From contig NC_081406.1 in the NCBI RefSeq assembly GCF_030272615.1, positions 188,466,391-188,526,390 of the forward strand: DNA of 60,000 nt. Direction: 5' to 3'. Below the pieces are notes generated by a model that did not search any database, was not told the origin of the DNA, and saw only the letters and a list, made by a program, of their open reading frames with translations. Position numbers and translations under genes: made by a program. Numbering within the stretch: position 1 is the first letter of the stretch; every line of letters starts with the position of its first letter. Below, one piece after another: positions 23,691 through 34,439 of this stretch. This DNA comes from Cryptomeria japonica. Lineage: Eukaryota; Streptophyta; Pinopsida; Cupressales; Cupressaceae.

Positions 23691-24613
23691 TGGCTTCAGA
23701 ACTTTACATATACCTAGTACAAGAGGAATCTCTCTACCACATAGGACATGCACCCAATCAGATATCTGCTCTGTAACAAAACTGGAACCTCTATGGCATC
23801 CTCAGGCCATGGCTCACAATCCAAACACAAGTGCCAGACCACTGCATCCATGTCATCCAAAATAAGCCTCCAATACTCTAGCTTCCCTAGCATAGGCTAA
23901 GAAGCTGCATGTCTGCACATATAAAGATAGGTGTATCCAACTGGTCGTAATCTCTAAAAAATGGGGCACACAATGGCTATATGCTCCCAAGCCCAAATCT
24001 AAAGCAAAGTTTACCCTACTGCTAGACTGGACCCCCAATCCCCGCCATATACTATTTGGTGCAGCTCATGATATAGGTGGGCCAAAACGCATATCCCCCA
24101 CGCATAACAGGTCCTCTCTCGTACCATCCACCGAAGCACACGGTCCCATCCAACTGACAACCCATGTGATCTCCTATTAGGAAGGAGGAAACCACCAACC
24201 AATCCAACTATAACTGAAGGAAGTGGGGCATATTTGTCCACCATCTCTTTCCAACCCACTGAATATATAGCAATGAGGGGATCACCAAAAATATCTCATA
24301 GTGCATCAGTTCCTCCAATCTCCTCCACATCATATACTACAAGCTCACTAGTGATCAAAATCTGGAGAATCTAATAAACATCCTTAGGAGTGACTGTGAT
24401 CTCTTCTGTCGGCAAGTGATAGGTGTTGTGCTCACTATGCCTTTGCTCAACTAAGGCCATCAAAAGTGCTATTTTCTTCTAGTAGGAAGGCATGAGCAGT
24501 AGGTGTATCAATTTGCACGCCTCGAGCACCGCTCGATCATCATCTGTCAATCGACTGCACAGGGAGAGTGTCTTCAGATATCACTCCCAAAGCTAGATAA
24601 CACCTAGGTCCAC
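23691..24613 (-). pseudogene. Gypsy C antisense gene, exon 2 (plant-mobile-domain-like, decayed)
   Basis: On the minus strand, exon 2 probably starts at 24613 after a TATAG acceptor. The translation follows copy B domain by domain: LVEQRHSEHNTYHLPTEEIT, then KDVY*ILQI, then FLLPNRRSHGLSVGWDR, YAWGICVLAHLYHELHQIVY, and after a degraded stretch SRYLIG near 23768. Stops such as the one in KDVY*IL and the truncation by copia 1 at about 23690 show it is dead. The family is that of plant mobile domain (aminotransferase-like) proteins; the role in the element is unknown. Confidence 0.78.
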
Positions 24614-24774
24614 CTATATCAACACATGAGTACCATATCAGTTCCACCTATTCTAAGTAATCAAGCATCAACTCTCAATCAAAAAGGGGCACCTCTCTAA
24701 GTGACAATAGTCACGATATCACACACAGAGTTCCAAATCAAACACTCTTGACCACTATGTAGGTTCAACTTAAC

Positions 24775-25440
24775 CTATCTACCGAAATCCAAGTTTAAGT
24801 CTCATATCAAAATCAAGAATCATATCAAAGATAAAATCATATCGAAATAAAGAATCATATCAAAATAAAGAATCGTATCGAAATCAAGCCTCATATCGCA
24901 TCAAGTCTCATATCGAAATCAAAAATCACATCGAAATCAATAATCATATCGAAATCAAGTGTCATATCAAAATCAAAGAATCATATCAAATCAAGTATCA
25001 TATCGCAATCCGTTGAATCAATCAATCCAAGACGCATATCAAGCATCATATTGACAAGTTTGACTCATGTCAACAAGTTTGACCCATATTGACCTATTGA
25101 CCCATATCAACAATCAAGTTTGACCCATATCGACAAGTTTGACCCATATTGAAAATCAAGTTTGACCCATATTGACAAGTTTGACCCATATCAACAATCA
25201 AGTTTGATCCATATCAACAAGTTTGACCCATATCGACAAGTTTGACCCATATCGACAATCAAGTATTGACCCATATCGACAAGTTTGACTCATAGCGACC
25301 TTTGACCCATATTGACAATCAGTTTGACTCATATCGACCTTTGACCCATATCAAATTTGAATCATACCGACCCGACTCATATCGAACAATGAGTCATACT
25401 GACTCTAGACCGACTTTTCGACATCGCACATATCAACACA
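24775..25440 (+). repeat. Degenerate CATATCGA / GACCCATATCGACAAGTTT tandem array
   Basis: About 650 bp made of variants of CATATCGAAATCAAG (left part) and GACCCATATCGACAAGTTT (right part), with CG and TG or CA forms mixed, as expected from cytosine deamination of one ancestral unit. Similar CATATCGA words recur at 26265-26405 before the polypurine tract. Confidence 0.88.
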
Positions 25441-25519
25441 TCAAAAAGGTGCAAAACATCCTAATGAAGTCAAACATCTGATTTGCACGTGTCAAAATTT
25501 TCAAAATTTTCAAAAAAAT

Positions 25520-25710
25520 TAACACTGTCGCAAATGCACGCTAAAACAATCAACAAATGCACTAAAGCAAATGTGTTGTATGATCCAACAAATGTGCTAA
25601 TTAAATTGACAAATGCACTAATTAAAGTGACAAATGCACTATGGGAAAAATTGAATGTGCTATGTCGTACGACAAATGCGCTTTGAAACGAGACAAATAT
25701 GCTAAAACAC
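25520..25710 (-). repeat. Motif cluster in the gypsy C antisense intron (ACAAATGC type)
   Basis: Around ten words of the form GACAAATGCACTA, AACAAATGTGCTA and ACAAATGCGCTTT are spaced about 20-25 bp. The last, ACAAATGCGCTTTGAAAC (25671-25688), closely resembles ACAAATGCGCTTTAAAC in the copy B cluster at 55850-56125. Both clusters occupy the distal, 5' part of the antisense intron. Confidence 0.75.
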
Positions 25711-25833
25711 TAAAAAAGTTTTTAAAAAAAAGGAAAATGCCCTTTCGTATGAGCGAAAAATTTGAAAATCGAGCCTAAAAACATGAAAATCTATCTAAAA
25801 ATTCACACAAGAGGGTTAGAAATTCAAACTTAC

Positions 25834-25907
25834 TGGTGGGTCGTACTCTGCTAGTCGTTGGTAGCATTGAACTCGCTCGAATCGATGTTTGTGGTAGGGG
25901 GCTCCAT
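25834..25907 (-). pseudogene. Gypsy C antisense gene, exon 1
   Basis: The minus-strand ATG at 25907 opens MEPPTTNIDSSEFNATND, then TAG, then QSTTH and a CCA|GTAAGT donor at 25834/25833. A TATA box (TATATAAAC, minus, 25981-25990) lies about 75 bp upstream of the ATG. The short first exon, donor and upstream TATA box match the layout of copy B although the encoded residues differ. Confidence 0.6.
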
Positions 25908-25980
25908 TTCTTCTCTCCTCTCCAAGCTCCCCTCTCCAAATGCCAAGTGCACAAATGAGGTGGAAATGGGCCCCTTGAAG

Positions 25981-25990
25981 GTTTATATAG
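25981..25990 (-). promoter_or_regulatory. TATA box of the gypsy C antisense gene
   Basis: The minus strand reads CTATATAAAC, a strong TATA match, about 75 bp upstream of the exon 1 ATG at 25907. Confidence 0.6.
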
Positions 25991-26415
25991 CTCATGCTAA
26001 CGCAGGCGACTATGCTGCCTCAGTGGACGTGTGGGGCATGTACGTGCTATGCCCACATTATCTCTTCACCATTTTTCACTATTCTTTTTAATAACAATTT
26101 ATTGACAGATAAATATCAAAAAATTCAAAAAAATTCAAAAATTTAAAAATTCCAAAAGTAAAAAATATTAAAAAGTTCAAAAAATTCAAAAAATTTAAAA
26201 TCATTGTGCATCGCGACACTGCCCTGAAAATCGTAATTTTTCTCAATTTATCCCCTGAGGGGGCATATCGACATCAATTTCATATCAGTCTCATATCGAC
26301 ACCAGCTTCATATCGACTTTTCATATCGAATCAATTTTTCATATCCAGGGCTTCGTATCAACAATTTTGATGACAACATCATATCGAGAATTTTGGCGAC
26401 ATATCGAATCTCTTT

Positions 26416-26461
26416 CTTTGAATCAACATGTGGTCACACGCCGCTTCAAAGAGGGGCAAAA
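26416..26461 (+). promoter_or_regulatory. Gypsy C pre-PPT hairpin and polypurine tract
   Basis: CTTTGAA (26416-26422) pairs with TTCAAAG (26445-26451), with an inner pairing of CATGTG with CACACG. The polypurine tract AAAGAGGGGCAAAA (26448-26461) overlaps the right arm and abuts the LTR. The same arrangement is in copy B at 56602-56647. Confidence 0.75.
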
Positions 26462-27990
26462 TGTAGACACCTAAAACTTGCACAACTAATTAAATGAAAT
26501 TAATCATCATTTATTTGCCTATTAATTAGACTAAGGTTTAATTGATATCCCTATTCTTCCAAATTAGCCTATTAATCAAATTAAATATTTGATTAAAATC
26601 TTTTCCTTCTAGCCTAACCTATTAATTAAACTAAGGTTTGATTAAGTACCCTCTAGCCATTTAATTGAATAAATCTTATTTATTTAATTAAAACCCCTTT
26701 TACCTTTTAATTGAATTTACATTTGATTAAAATCCCTTTGCATTTAAATAGATCATTATTTATTTGTGAATAGTCCCCCCACTTGCAAAATCCTACAAAT
26801 GCAAGTTGCATCCCTTTTGGCTAAAATAAATCTTTTATTTTATCTAAAAATACCTATTTTCCTCCACTTGCATTCTCCTACATTTTCCATTAGCATGCTA
26901 ATATTCTTCTAGAACCCCTCTAACTCCTCATTAATTAACCTTATTTCTCTAATCATGTCACATCCCTAAATTTGGGGGAGTCACTTCTCCAAATTTGGGG
27001 AAAGTCTTCAAAATGTGTTGAAGACTCTACTTCAACAAGTTAACTTGTTGAGTCTTCCAAACTTGTAAGGTTATCTAACTTTCAACAAGTTAACCTCCAA
27101 AGTCTTCAAAGAACATTTAATGCCTCTTACAAGACATCACCCTAGCCCATGATGGTTGTCCCTTTGGCCATCCCTCAACTTTGCACAAGATTTTACCTTT
27201 TGGACAATAACATGCTCCCTTGGATAATAGCATTATCCAATGATGTCATCTCTTGAGTTTATCTATAGTGCTTACTTAGCATCTAATTCTTTCTTAGCAT
27301 CCTCTCAAGCCATCTCAAGGTGACATTTGTCAACTTGGGATTGGATTGAATCCCCCTCATGGATTGATAACTTTCAATCCTATCCATTGTTAATATTTCT
27401 CAATCTTGGCCATCCATTTCTCTATTTTCTCTATAAATAGAGCCCATTTCTTCAATCTATCAATGAATCATCATTTGCATCCATATTATAGTTATTTTGT
27501 TGTGCAGGTTATCAAGGAGCTCCAATTGTTCACCCTCAAGCATCTAGGCCATCCTAATTGCATCATAGTTTAGATCATATCATGTTTTAGATTATCATTT
27601 AGCTTAATTTCATATCAATTCCATAGCATTCTCATATCTCATCTTCATCTTAGCTTAATTACATCACTTAATCTTTCAAATTGGAAATACACCTCCATCT
27701 TGCATATCATCTATCATAGTTCTTCATCCATATCATATCAATAGTTCTTCATCTAATCACTAGGATCTTAGTTGCATCCATTTTGATCCTAGATCATTCT
27801 TCAATCTTGTTATTTAGGTTGTCATCTAAAAGATCAAGTGCTCTTCCAAGCTAAGACCACCTTGAATCTTGAAGATCCTTGGAGATAGAGGACCATGAGA
27901 CGGTTTTGAGCAATTTGATTTGATGGAAATTTTTTCTTCATTTATATTTCTTGATATAATGTTTCATGGGTGCATTTGATGTTTACATGT
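26462..27990 (+). repeat. 3' LTR of gypsy C
   Basis: It starts TGTAGACACCTAAAACTTGC right after the polypurine tract. U3 carries repeated AT-rich words (CTATTAATTAGACTAAGG, ATTAATCAAATTAAATATTTG, ATTTATTTAATTAAA) analogous to the arrays of copies A and B. A TATA box, CTATAAATAG, lies at 27431-27440. The right end is not clear; TTTACA at 27987 is one possible terminus and CAACA at 28010 another. No second LTR in the window allows a check. Confidence 0.7.
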
Positions 27991-29295
27991 TGTCTTGTAG
28001 GCACCCAACAAATCAGGTGCACACAAGGAAATAAACATAAAAGAAAACAATCATAACAAATCAATTTACATGAGAAAAATCCTTTGGAAATAAAACTAGA
28101 AACTTCAATCAAACTCAATGTATTATTTAATAATAAATGGTTACAATACATAAGTATCACCAACAAGAGATCTAGACCAAAATTAGGTAGCATAAAAATA
28201 CATATAAAACTTATCCCTATGTGTAAATATTAATAGGCATGTCAAAAGGTATAGTTCCTATACCATTGGCACCAAAACTGTGATCCAAGATAAATAATAT
28301 GAAAATACCTAAAAAATGACCAAAAGGCTATTTTGGAAGGGTGGAGGGGGTGTTGTGTAGCCTCCCAAATGCCTATTTGAGGGCCTTTCGAACCCATTTG
28401 TCTTAGATAATATATATCATATAGGATTGAAAAGTGAGCATCATGCTAAATCCTAATAATTAGGATACAAGGTCGAGACATTTCCTAACAAAACCCTTGA
28501 TTTTCATTATCAATTATTTACTCTTCCTAACAATCACTAGTATGTTCCCTCTAGATAGATGAATCATACCATATGTAAGAGGATTTTAAGGACTAGGTGA
28601 GTGCAAGATCATGATGGGCCAAATAGTTGCAATGATAGAAAAAAATATTTTGGATGAAAAAGTGATCAAATCTAAATCATAATAAAAAATATTGACATTT
28701 CTATCTCAAAATTTGATTTCCGCCACAAGTTCCTTGGGATTGCTTTGTATTTAGGCAAGTGGGAGTCCCACAACCTACCAAAAACTTATAAAATGACACG
28801 CTTAGTTCTACCCTAAATTTTTCCATCACTAGACCCTTGATGTTGACAATTTTTTTTAAATCTAAATTGAGTTAAATGAAACGTGTTTGTAGAGGAAATT
28901 CTTAAGGTTATACAAATTTAATTTATTTCTCATTTAAATTTTAATATTTATTATTTATTTTATGCAAATATTATATTTGAATTGCTAATATATAGGTATA
29001 TAAAAAACCTTGCAATTTTAATGTATACTGTAAAAACCCATATTTTAATTTGTGCTTCATTTTTCAAAATCAAAATTTACATGAAACTCTTGAATTTTAT
29101 GGATAGGTTGAAAAAATTAAAAGTGAATTCTATATTTTCTAACCAAGTTAGGTTGATTGAAAAATAATTATTTATATTTTTGAAAAATTATTTTAAAAAT
29201 TGATAAATAACTATTTATTTATTAAAATTTTTTAAAATATGTGTCACATTCACGCATACATCCTATACTCATATGCAAGGTTTGGTGAATACATG

Positions 29296-29345
29296 TGTGC
29301 ATGCATGCATGTATGTATGTATGTATGTATGTATGTATGTATATG
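29296..29345 (+). repeat. (GCAT)n then (GTAT)n microsatellite
   Basis: Tandem tetranucleotides: a few GCAT followed by about nine GTAT units. Confidence 0.95.
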
Positions 29346-29632
29346 TCGTGCCCCCTATTCTCATGGACTATAGTGTCGTTGGGTTTATAATCCTCCCCAT
29401 AGCTATAATTTAGGGTGTTCATAGGGAATAGTAGCTTTAAGAATACAGGGACATAGGTTCATTCAGTTCAATACTTACTATATCAAAATGCATTGGATGG
29501 ATGCGCGAGCATTGGGAGGGAAGGTAGTAAAGACCCCTAGTTTTGTACTCAATGGACTTGGTTGATCTTTATCTAGTCCTAAGAAGAGACAATTATTTAT
29601 GTTCCAAATGTATATGGGGTTTCTCGAACAAC

Positions 29633-29742
29633 ATGTATATATATGTACATATGTATATGTATATATATGCATGTATATGTGTATATATATGTATAAATAT
29701 GTGTGTATATATATGCATCCATACATATATATGTATGTGTGT

Positions 29743-29785
<43 letters not shown>

Positions 29786-29798
29786 TGTGTGTGTGTAC
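29633..29798 (+). repeat. TA/TG-rich tract followed by (AC)n-(GT)n
   Basis: Irregular TATATG and TATGTA repeats run to 29745, then about 18 AC units (29747-29782) turn directly into about seven GT units (29783-29796). The AC and GT runs are self-complementary and could form a hairpin. Confidence 0.95.
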
Positions 29799-30544
29799 AC
29801 AGATGTCTAATTCATTTTTATTTATCTATTTTAACAACGGCTCTTTGAAATATCTAATTTTCACCAATTTAGTTTGAAATTACTCTAAAAAACATTTAAT
29901 AGTCCATAAACTAAATTCAATTTCTTACAACTTTAATGACAACATTTTTCATAGATGTTGTTTAGTGAGCCATCATAGCTTTATAGTGGATTTTAAAATC
30001 CAACACCATAACATGCTAACTATTTTTGGGGTTTTTATCTAGCACAATAATTATTGGCATCGCAATTTTCTACCAAGTCTTGGTGTTGATTATTTTTGGC
30101 CTCTACCTAAAACATTTATAGTCACCTTACAATCAATTGTATCTTTAAGTGAAGTGATTCTATATATTTATAATGAAATTTGTTAAAGCCATCAACATAG
30201 TATCCAAGCTATTTTTTGGGTCCCTATCCAACATATTAATAGTTGACATCACAATGTTCCTTTGTTTATGTGAGGTTTTGGCATTGATTGTTTTTAACCT
30301 CCTAGCCATCACATTAATAGTCAACATCATGTTATGCAATTTGTTATTCATTTATATAAATTTCAAAAACAATGTTTCACATAAACTAGTAGTTCTTCAA
30401 AAATTAACATTAACTTTTGACCCATGACCTCTTATCTATTGTACAATGACTTTATCAACTAATCTACATATATAAAACATTTTAACCATTATTTATACCA
30501 ATTAATGTTTAAACTACATATATAAAATATAAAAAAAAAGTGTG

Positions 30545-31235
30545 ATTTGTGGGAGGGGTTGAATTCAATTGATTAAAGTATTGAGTTTTCTTTAGTAGAA
30601 AACCTAGTCCAAATCGCAAAGGGACATCTACTGTGGAACTCTAAGTTGTGACTCTTGGTCTTTCATACTTGACATCTAGTGTTGTGGTGGTTTCTAAGTT
30701 GGGACTCTTGGTTGTCCATAAGTGGATTCTAGTGTGGTTACTCAAAATGAGCTAATATTAGTCTTATGGCTATGCTTGCAAGAGCTCGAGGGGTCGAGTT
30801 TAACTGGTTAAAGCATTGGGTTTTCTTTTACAGAGAACCAAGTTGAAATTGCTAAGGGACATCTAATGTGGAATTCTAAGTTGTGACTCTAGGTCATCTA
30901 TATGTAGATTCTAATGTGGTTACTCGAAATGAGGTAGGATTATTCTCATGTTGTGCTCCCAAAAGCTCAAGGGATTGAGTTTAATTGGTTAAATTATTGA
31001 GTTTTCTTCTGTTGAGAATCGAGTAGACATCAAATGTGGAATTCAAAGTCGTGGCTCTTGCTCTTTCATAGTTGACTTCTAGTGTGGAAGTAGTTTATAA
31101 AAAGTAGCTTTCTAAATTGTGACTCTTGATTGTCCATAGGTGAATTCTAGAATGGTTGCTCAAAATGAGCTAATATTAATCTCATATTTGTACTTGGAAG
31201 AGCTTATACTAGTCTCGTATTGATGCTCATATGAA
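30545..31235 (+). repeat. Three diverged tandem copies of a roughly 200-bp repeat
   Basis: Each copy starts with a GGGGTTGAATTCAATTGATT-like stretch, then AAAGNATTGGGTTTTCTT, GGGACATCTAATGTGGAATT, TAAGTTGTGACTCTTGG and a TAGTGTGGTTACTCAAAATG segment. Copies begin near 30550, 30788 and 30968. The opening resembles a tRNA A-box region (AACTGGTTAAAGCATTGGG), which hints at a SINE-like origin, but the B-box match is poor. Confidence 0.6.
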
Positions 31236-31271
31236 CAAAATGTTTATAAACGATTAGTAACATACAAAGAA

Positions 31272-33746
31272 ATGGACAATCAGAGAGAGGGAGGAGGAGG
31301 AGGATGTATAGAGATTGAAGTGGACAGGATTAAAGGAGGAGAAGAGATTCAACTTGTGGAGGCGACAATTGAGGTGCACACAGATTCAGTTGTAGTCCAC
31401 AGTATGAAGAATAGAGATGATGAATCATCTGTTTCATAATATGAAAGTGAAGATCGGGGAAGTGTTGGGTTTTCTGTAAGGCATGCTAGTGTCAAGTTAA
31501 AGCATTTCTCTCAGGAGCTCAGGTCTGAATTGAGAAAACTTTATTTCAACTCTCCAACAGAGCAGGTAATTCAGAAAACTTGATAGAAATCAATCTGAAC
31601 CTCAGCGGGCACTAAAAGGTGTGAAATTTGTTAATATTGCAACTGAGAACCAGGATATGGAGCAACTGTGGAAATCTGTGGAGATATGTTTTGACCAGCT
31701 TGCTTTCAATGGGATGCTGTCCAGAGAGCACTTTGAACAATGCATAGGTAATTTTACTATAAACCAATGTCATGGACTGTTTTGGTTTTTATTAGTGAAC
31801 ATTGATAATATTTTATTTCATTTCACAGAGGTATGCAGGATTCCATGGAATTCGCTCAAGAGGTTTTTGATGCTTTAGCACGCCAAAGAGGTGAGAAATG
31901 TTGCAATGGCAGCATAAACAAACAACTCTGAGATAGAACTGTCTGACCAAAGCTTTGACTCCAGGATGCATTGATCCCACTTTGGAGTCTTCTTAAGGCT
32001 CAATCAATAATAAAATCATCTTAAACCCTTTACTGTTTCAGGTTGCAATCTATCCTAATGATGCAATGTCTCTACATATCACAAAACCTCATGGTTTCAA
32101 ATACAGAAGTGGGCAATACATATTTGTCAAGTGTCCTGTAGTGTCTCCATTCCAGTAGTAGGTTTCCTAATCATAAAAGTTAACTAGAGGTGATGCTTAA
32201 AAGGCTTGTATTATTGAAAATTTTAGCTTTGTTTTAGAGGCATCCTTTCACCATAACCTCTGCTCCTGGAGATGATTACTTAAGTGTTCACATTTGCATT
32301 CATGGTGACTGGTGTCAGCAGTTCAAGAAAGTGTTTTTCAAGGTTTGATAAGTTTATATCTGAAATGGTTTTGTTTTTATTAAGGATAAAGAAGGTTTTG
32401 AAAGGATTCCAAAATCTTTTATAAACGCCTGTCTAATAAGATAAACACAACCAACCAACAGCAGACTATGTGACTACAACAAATCAACAGCAACATGTTT
32501 TGAGACCACTCTGTTATTAACTTTTTTTTTTCACAGGCTTGTGAACCACCAATGGGTGTTAAAAGTGGCCACAATGGAGGAAACAAAATGAGGTATATAA
32601 ATCAGATGTATATAAATAACATGATATCAAAGCAAATTGATGATAAGAATACTACTATTAGGCCAGCTAATATGCACAACCTACAGCTAAAGATTCATGT
32701 ACTAGAGTTACTAAAATTACAATCAATCCTCAACATAGAGTGGGGAGCTCCTTTCACTGTCAAAAGATCCAAATGCTATAATTAGATTTGCCATTGTCTT
32801 GATAGGATTACTATAACTGTTGATTTGATTGATTAAAGATGTTTTATATTGGGTTTGAAGTCCCTTACACTTCTTTGGATGTTCATCCATGTGGCCTGGC
32901 CTTCAGATGTCAATTCTCTTCAGCTTTCTCCTGTCAATTCTAAGCTAGCTGTACTTCGACACTCCACTTTGTTGCAGCCGACAACCTTTAGTTAGTTCCC
33001 TTTATAAGATTCCTATATCTATTGGTGTGACTAATTAGTTAATAGGAATGAAATCTTTTAGATAGTTATTAATACTAAAAATTAACTATGGATATGAATG
33101 CAGACTCCCAAAACTGTAAATTGATGGGCCTTATGGTAAATCTGCCCAAGACTACAAGAAATATGATGTGATGCTTCTGATTGGACTAGGCATTGGAGCC
33201 AACCCTTCCATCAATTTTCTGAGGGACATCTTACAGAGCATGAAAAGCAATGAAGCTGTCCCTAATTCATCCCACTCTCATGCTTATATCTATTAGGTTA
33301 CCAGAGAGCAGGGATCCTTTGATTGGTTTAAAGGAGTCATGAATGAAATTGTAGAGATTTATCAACAGGTATGCTTTGCTTATATCAACATCACTATTAT
33401 AAACATTTCCAGACTGCCAATTCATCAGTGCTTAGGCAAAGAAAACCCAACATATATTAATGTGCAGGGAGTTATAGAAATGCATAATTATTGCACTAGT
33501 GTGTACGAAGGAGGGGATGCTAGATCAGCCTTGATAACCATGCTTCAAGCTCTCAAACTAGCAAAAAAAATGGCCTAGACATTGTTACATGAAATTCAAG
33601 TTCTTATAAGATCACCTCATTTTTTTTCAAAGAGAGATAACAAATTCTCAAAATAATTGCAGGTCCGGACCCATTTTGCAAGACCAAATTGGAGAAAAGT
33701 ATTCAAGCATGTAGCAGCAAATGATAGCAGTTCCACAGGGTATTAA
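31272..33746 (+). pseudogene. Respiratory burst oxidase homologue (NADPH oxidase) pseudogene
   Basis: RBOH proteins are plasma-membrane NADPH oxidases that make superoxide. Exon-like blocks match RBOH in order: an N-terminal segment (VKLKHFSQELRSELRKL, 31272-31570, with a TAA at about 31436), RALKGVKFVN to REHFEQCIG (to 31746), MEFAQEVFDALARQR (about 31835-31890), DQSFDSRM (near 31945), then directly VAIYPNDAMSLHITKPHGFK (32041), [18 protein letters not shown] (32240), [18 protein letters not shown] (33125), [17 protein letters not shown] (33478) and HFARPNWRKVFKHVAA (33672). Introns with GT-AG ends are visible. Most of the EF-hand region, all membrane and heme-binding segments, and the last exon are missing; stops and a frameshift (about 31575) confirm a pseudogene. 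Confidence 0.88.
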
Positions 33747-34439
33747 TTTGTCTATTATTCTTTATCTACTCCCACAATCATAAAATTACATAGACAAGAC
33801 AGATAAAAATAATTACAAATAAGAATATAGGAGAAAGTGTATTGTTGAACATACATCTTATCTATCTTTACAATAGATAAAGATTGCTGGCCACTACTGA
33901 ACAAGGCATGTAGTCAATCCAGAAATTGACTCGTGATATACTAAAGTAGTTAATTATTGATAAGATTGTTGTCTGGTCACGAAATGACATAAAGATGTAT
34001 CTACATAGTAGCATAAAGAAATTACTAACGAGCACTTCCCATTTATAGGAGGTTCAAAAGATATGTCAATATAGATATATAAATCTATATATATTTTTTA
34101 TTGGAAAAATGTGTATATTAATAAAGTAAATAATATACAATAAAGATGTCTTTTCACAGAAATATTTTAAAAGAACAATTTAAAATTGACTATATCTAAA
34201 AGAAAGCTTTACCAGGACTAGCATAACAAAATGAAATCTTTAAGTGAAACAATATAAATACAGTTTTCTATTTACAACAAGTTTAATATGACTTCTCTCC
34301 AAGAGTATCTAGTACATGGTCCTTCGGAATGAAATTCATGGTTGTGAGTAGAGATCCATAGTAATGTTTAACAACAACTACTAGCTAGGACTAAACTTGA
34401 TAAAATTGTGTCTTGAGCTCTGGATTGTAGTTGATTCTC
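33747..34439. other. Non-coding sequence after the RBOH pseudogene
   Basis: AT-rich sequence with no recognisable gene, repeat or element end. Confidence 0.5.

Larger units (their letters stand above)
24614..25833 (-). other. Intron of the gypsy C antisense gene
   Basis: On the minus strand it has donor CCA|GTAAGT at 25833 and acceptor GATATAG at 24614, about 1.2 kb. The intron contains the CATATCGA tandem array and the ACAAATGC motif cluster annotated separately. Position and contents parallel the 767-bp intron of copy B. Splice sites are inferred from sequence and from the shared layout. Confidence 0.6.
23691..27990 (+). mobile_element. Ty3/gypsy copy C, older Tat-like element, 3' end only
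   Basis: This part keeps, in order, the antisense mobile-domain gene (minus strand), its intron with repeats, its first exon and promoter, the pre-PPT hairpin, the polypurine tract and a 3' LTR starting TGTAGACACCTAAAA at 26462. Gag and pol are absent because copia 1 inserted in the antisense gene; they would lie beyond copia 1, off the window. It is a different subfamily from copies A and B. The LTR start and PPT are shared, but most of the rest has diverged. The right end is approximate. Confidence 0.82.
27991..31271. other. Intergenic sequence without recognisable genes
   Basis: This is AT-rich sequence with no reading frame that I can assign to a protein family. It contains two microsatellite blocks and a set of diverged repeats, annotated separately. 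Part of 28900-29220 is very AT-rich (A and T runs). Short frames here look like chance. Confidence 0.6.

Noticed and set aside
25483-25686. Short frame with repeated TNALIK-like words
   Set aside because: It results from the ACAAATGC motif repeats in the gypsy C intron; the antisense gene context explains the sequence better.
29478-29877. Cys-Val and Tyr-Thr-His rich open frames
   Set aside because: They are translations of the TA, TG, AC and GT microsatellite.
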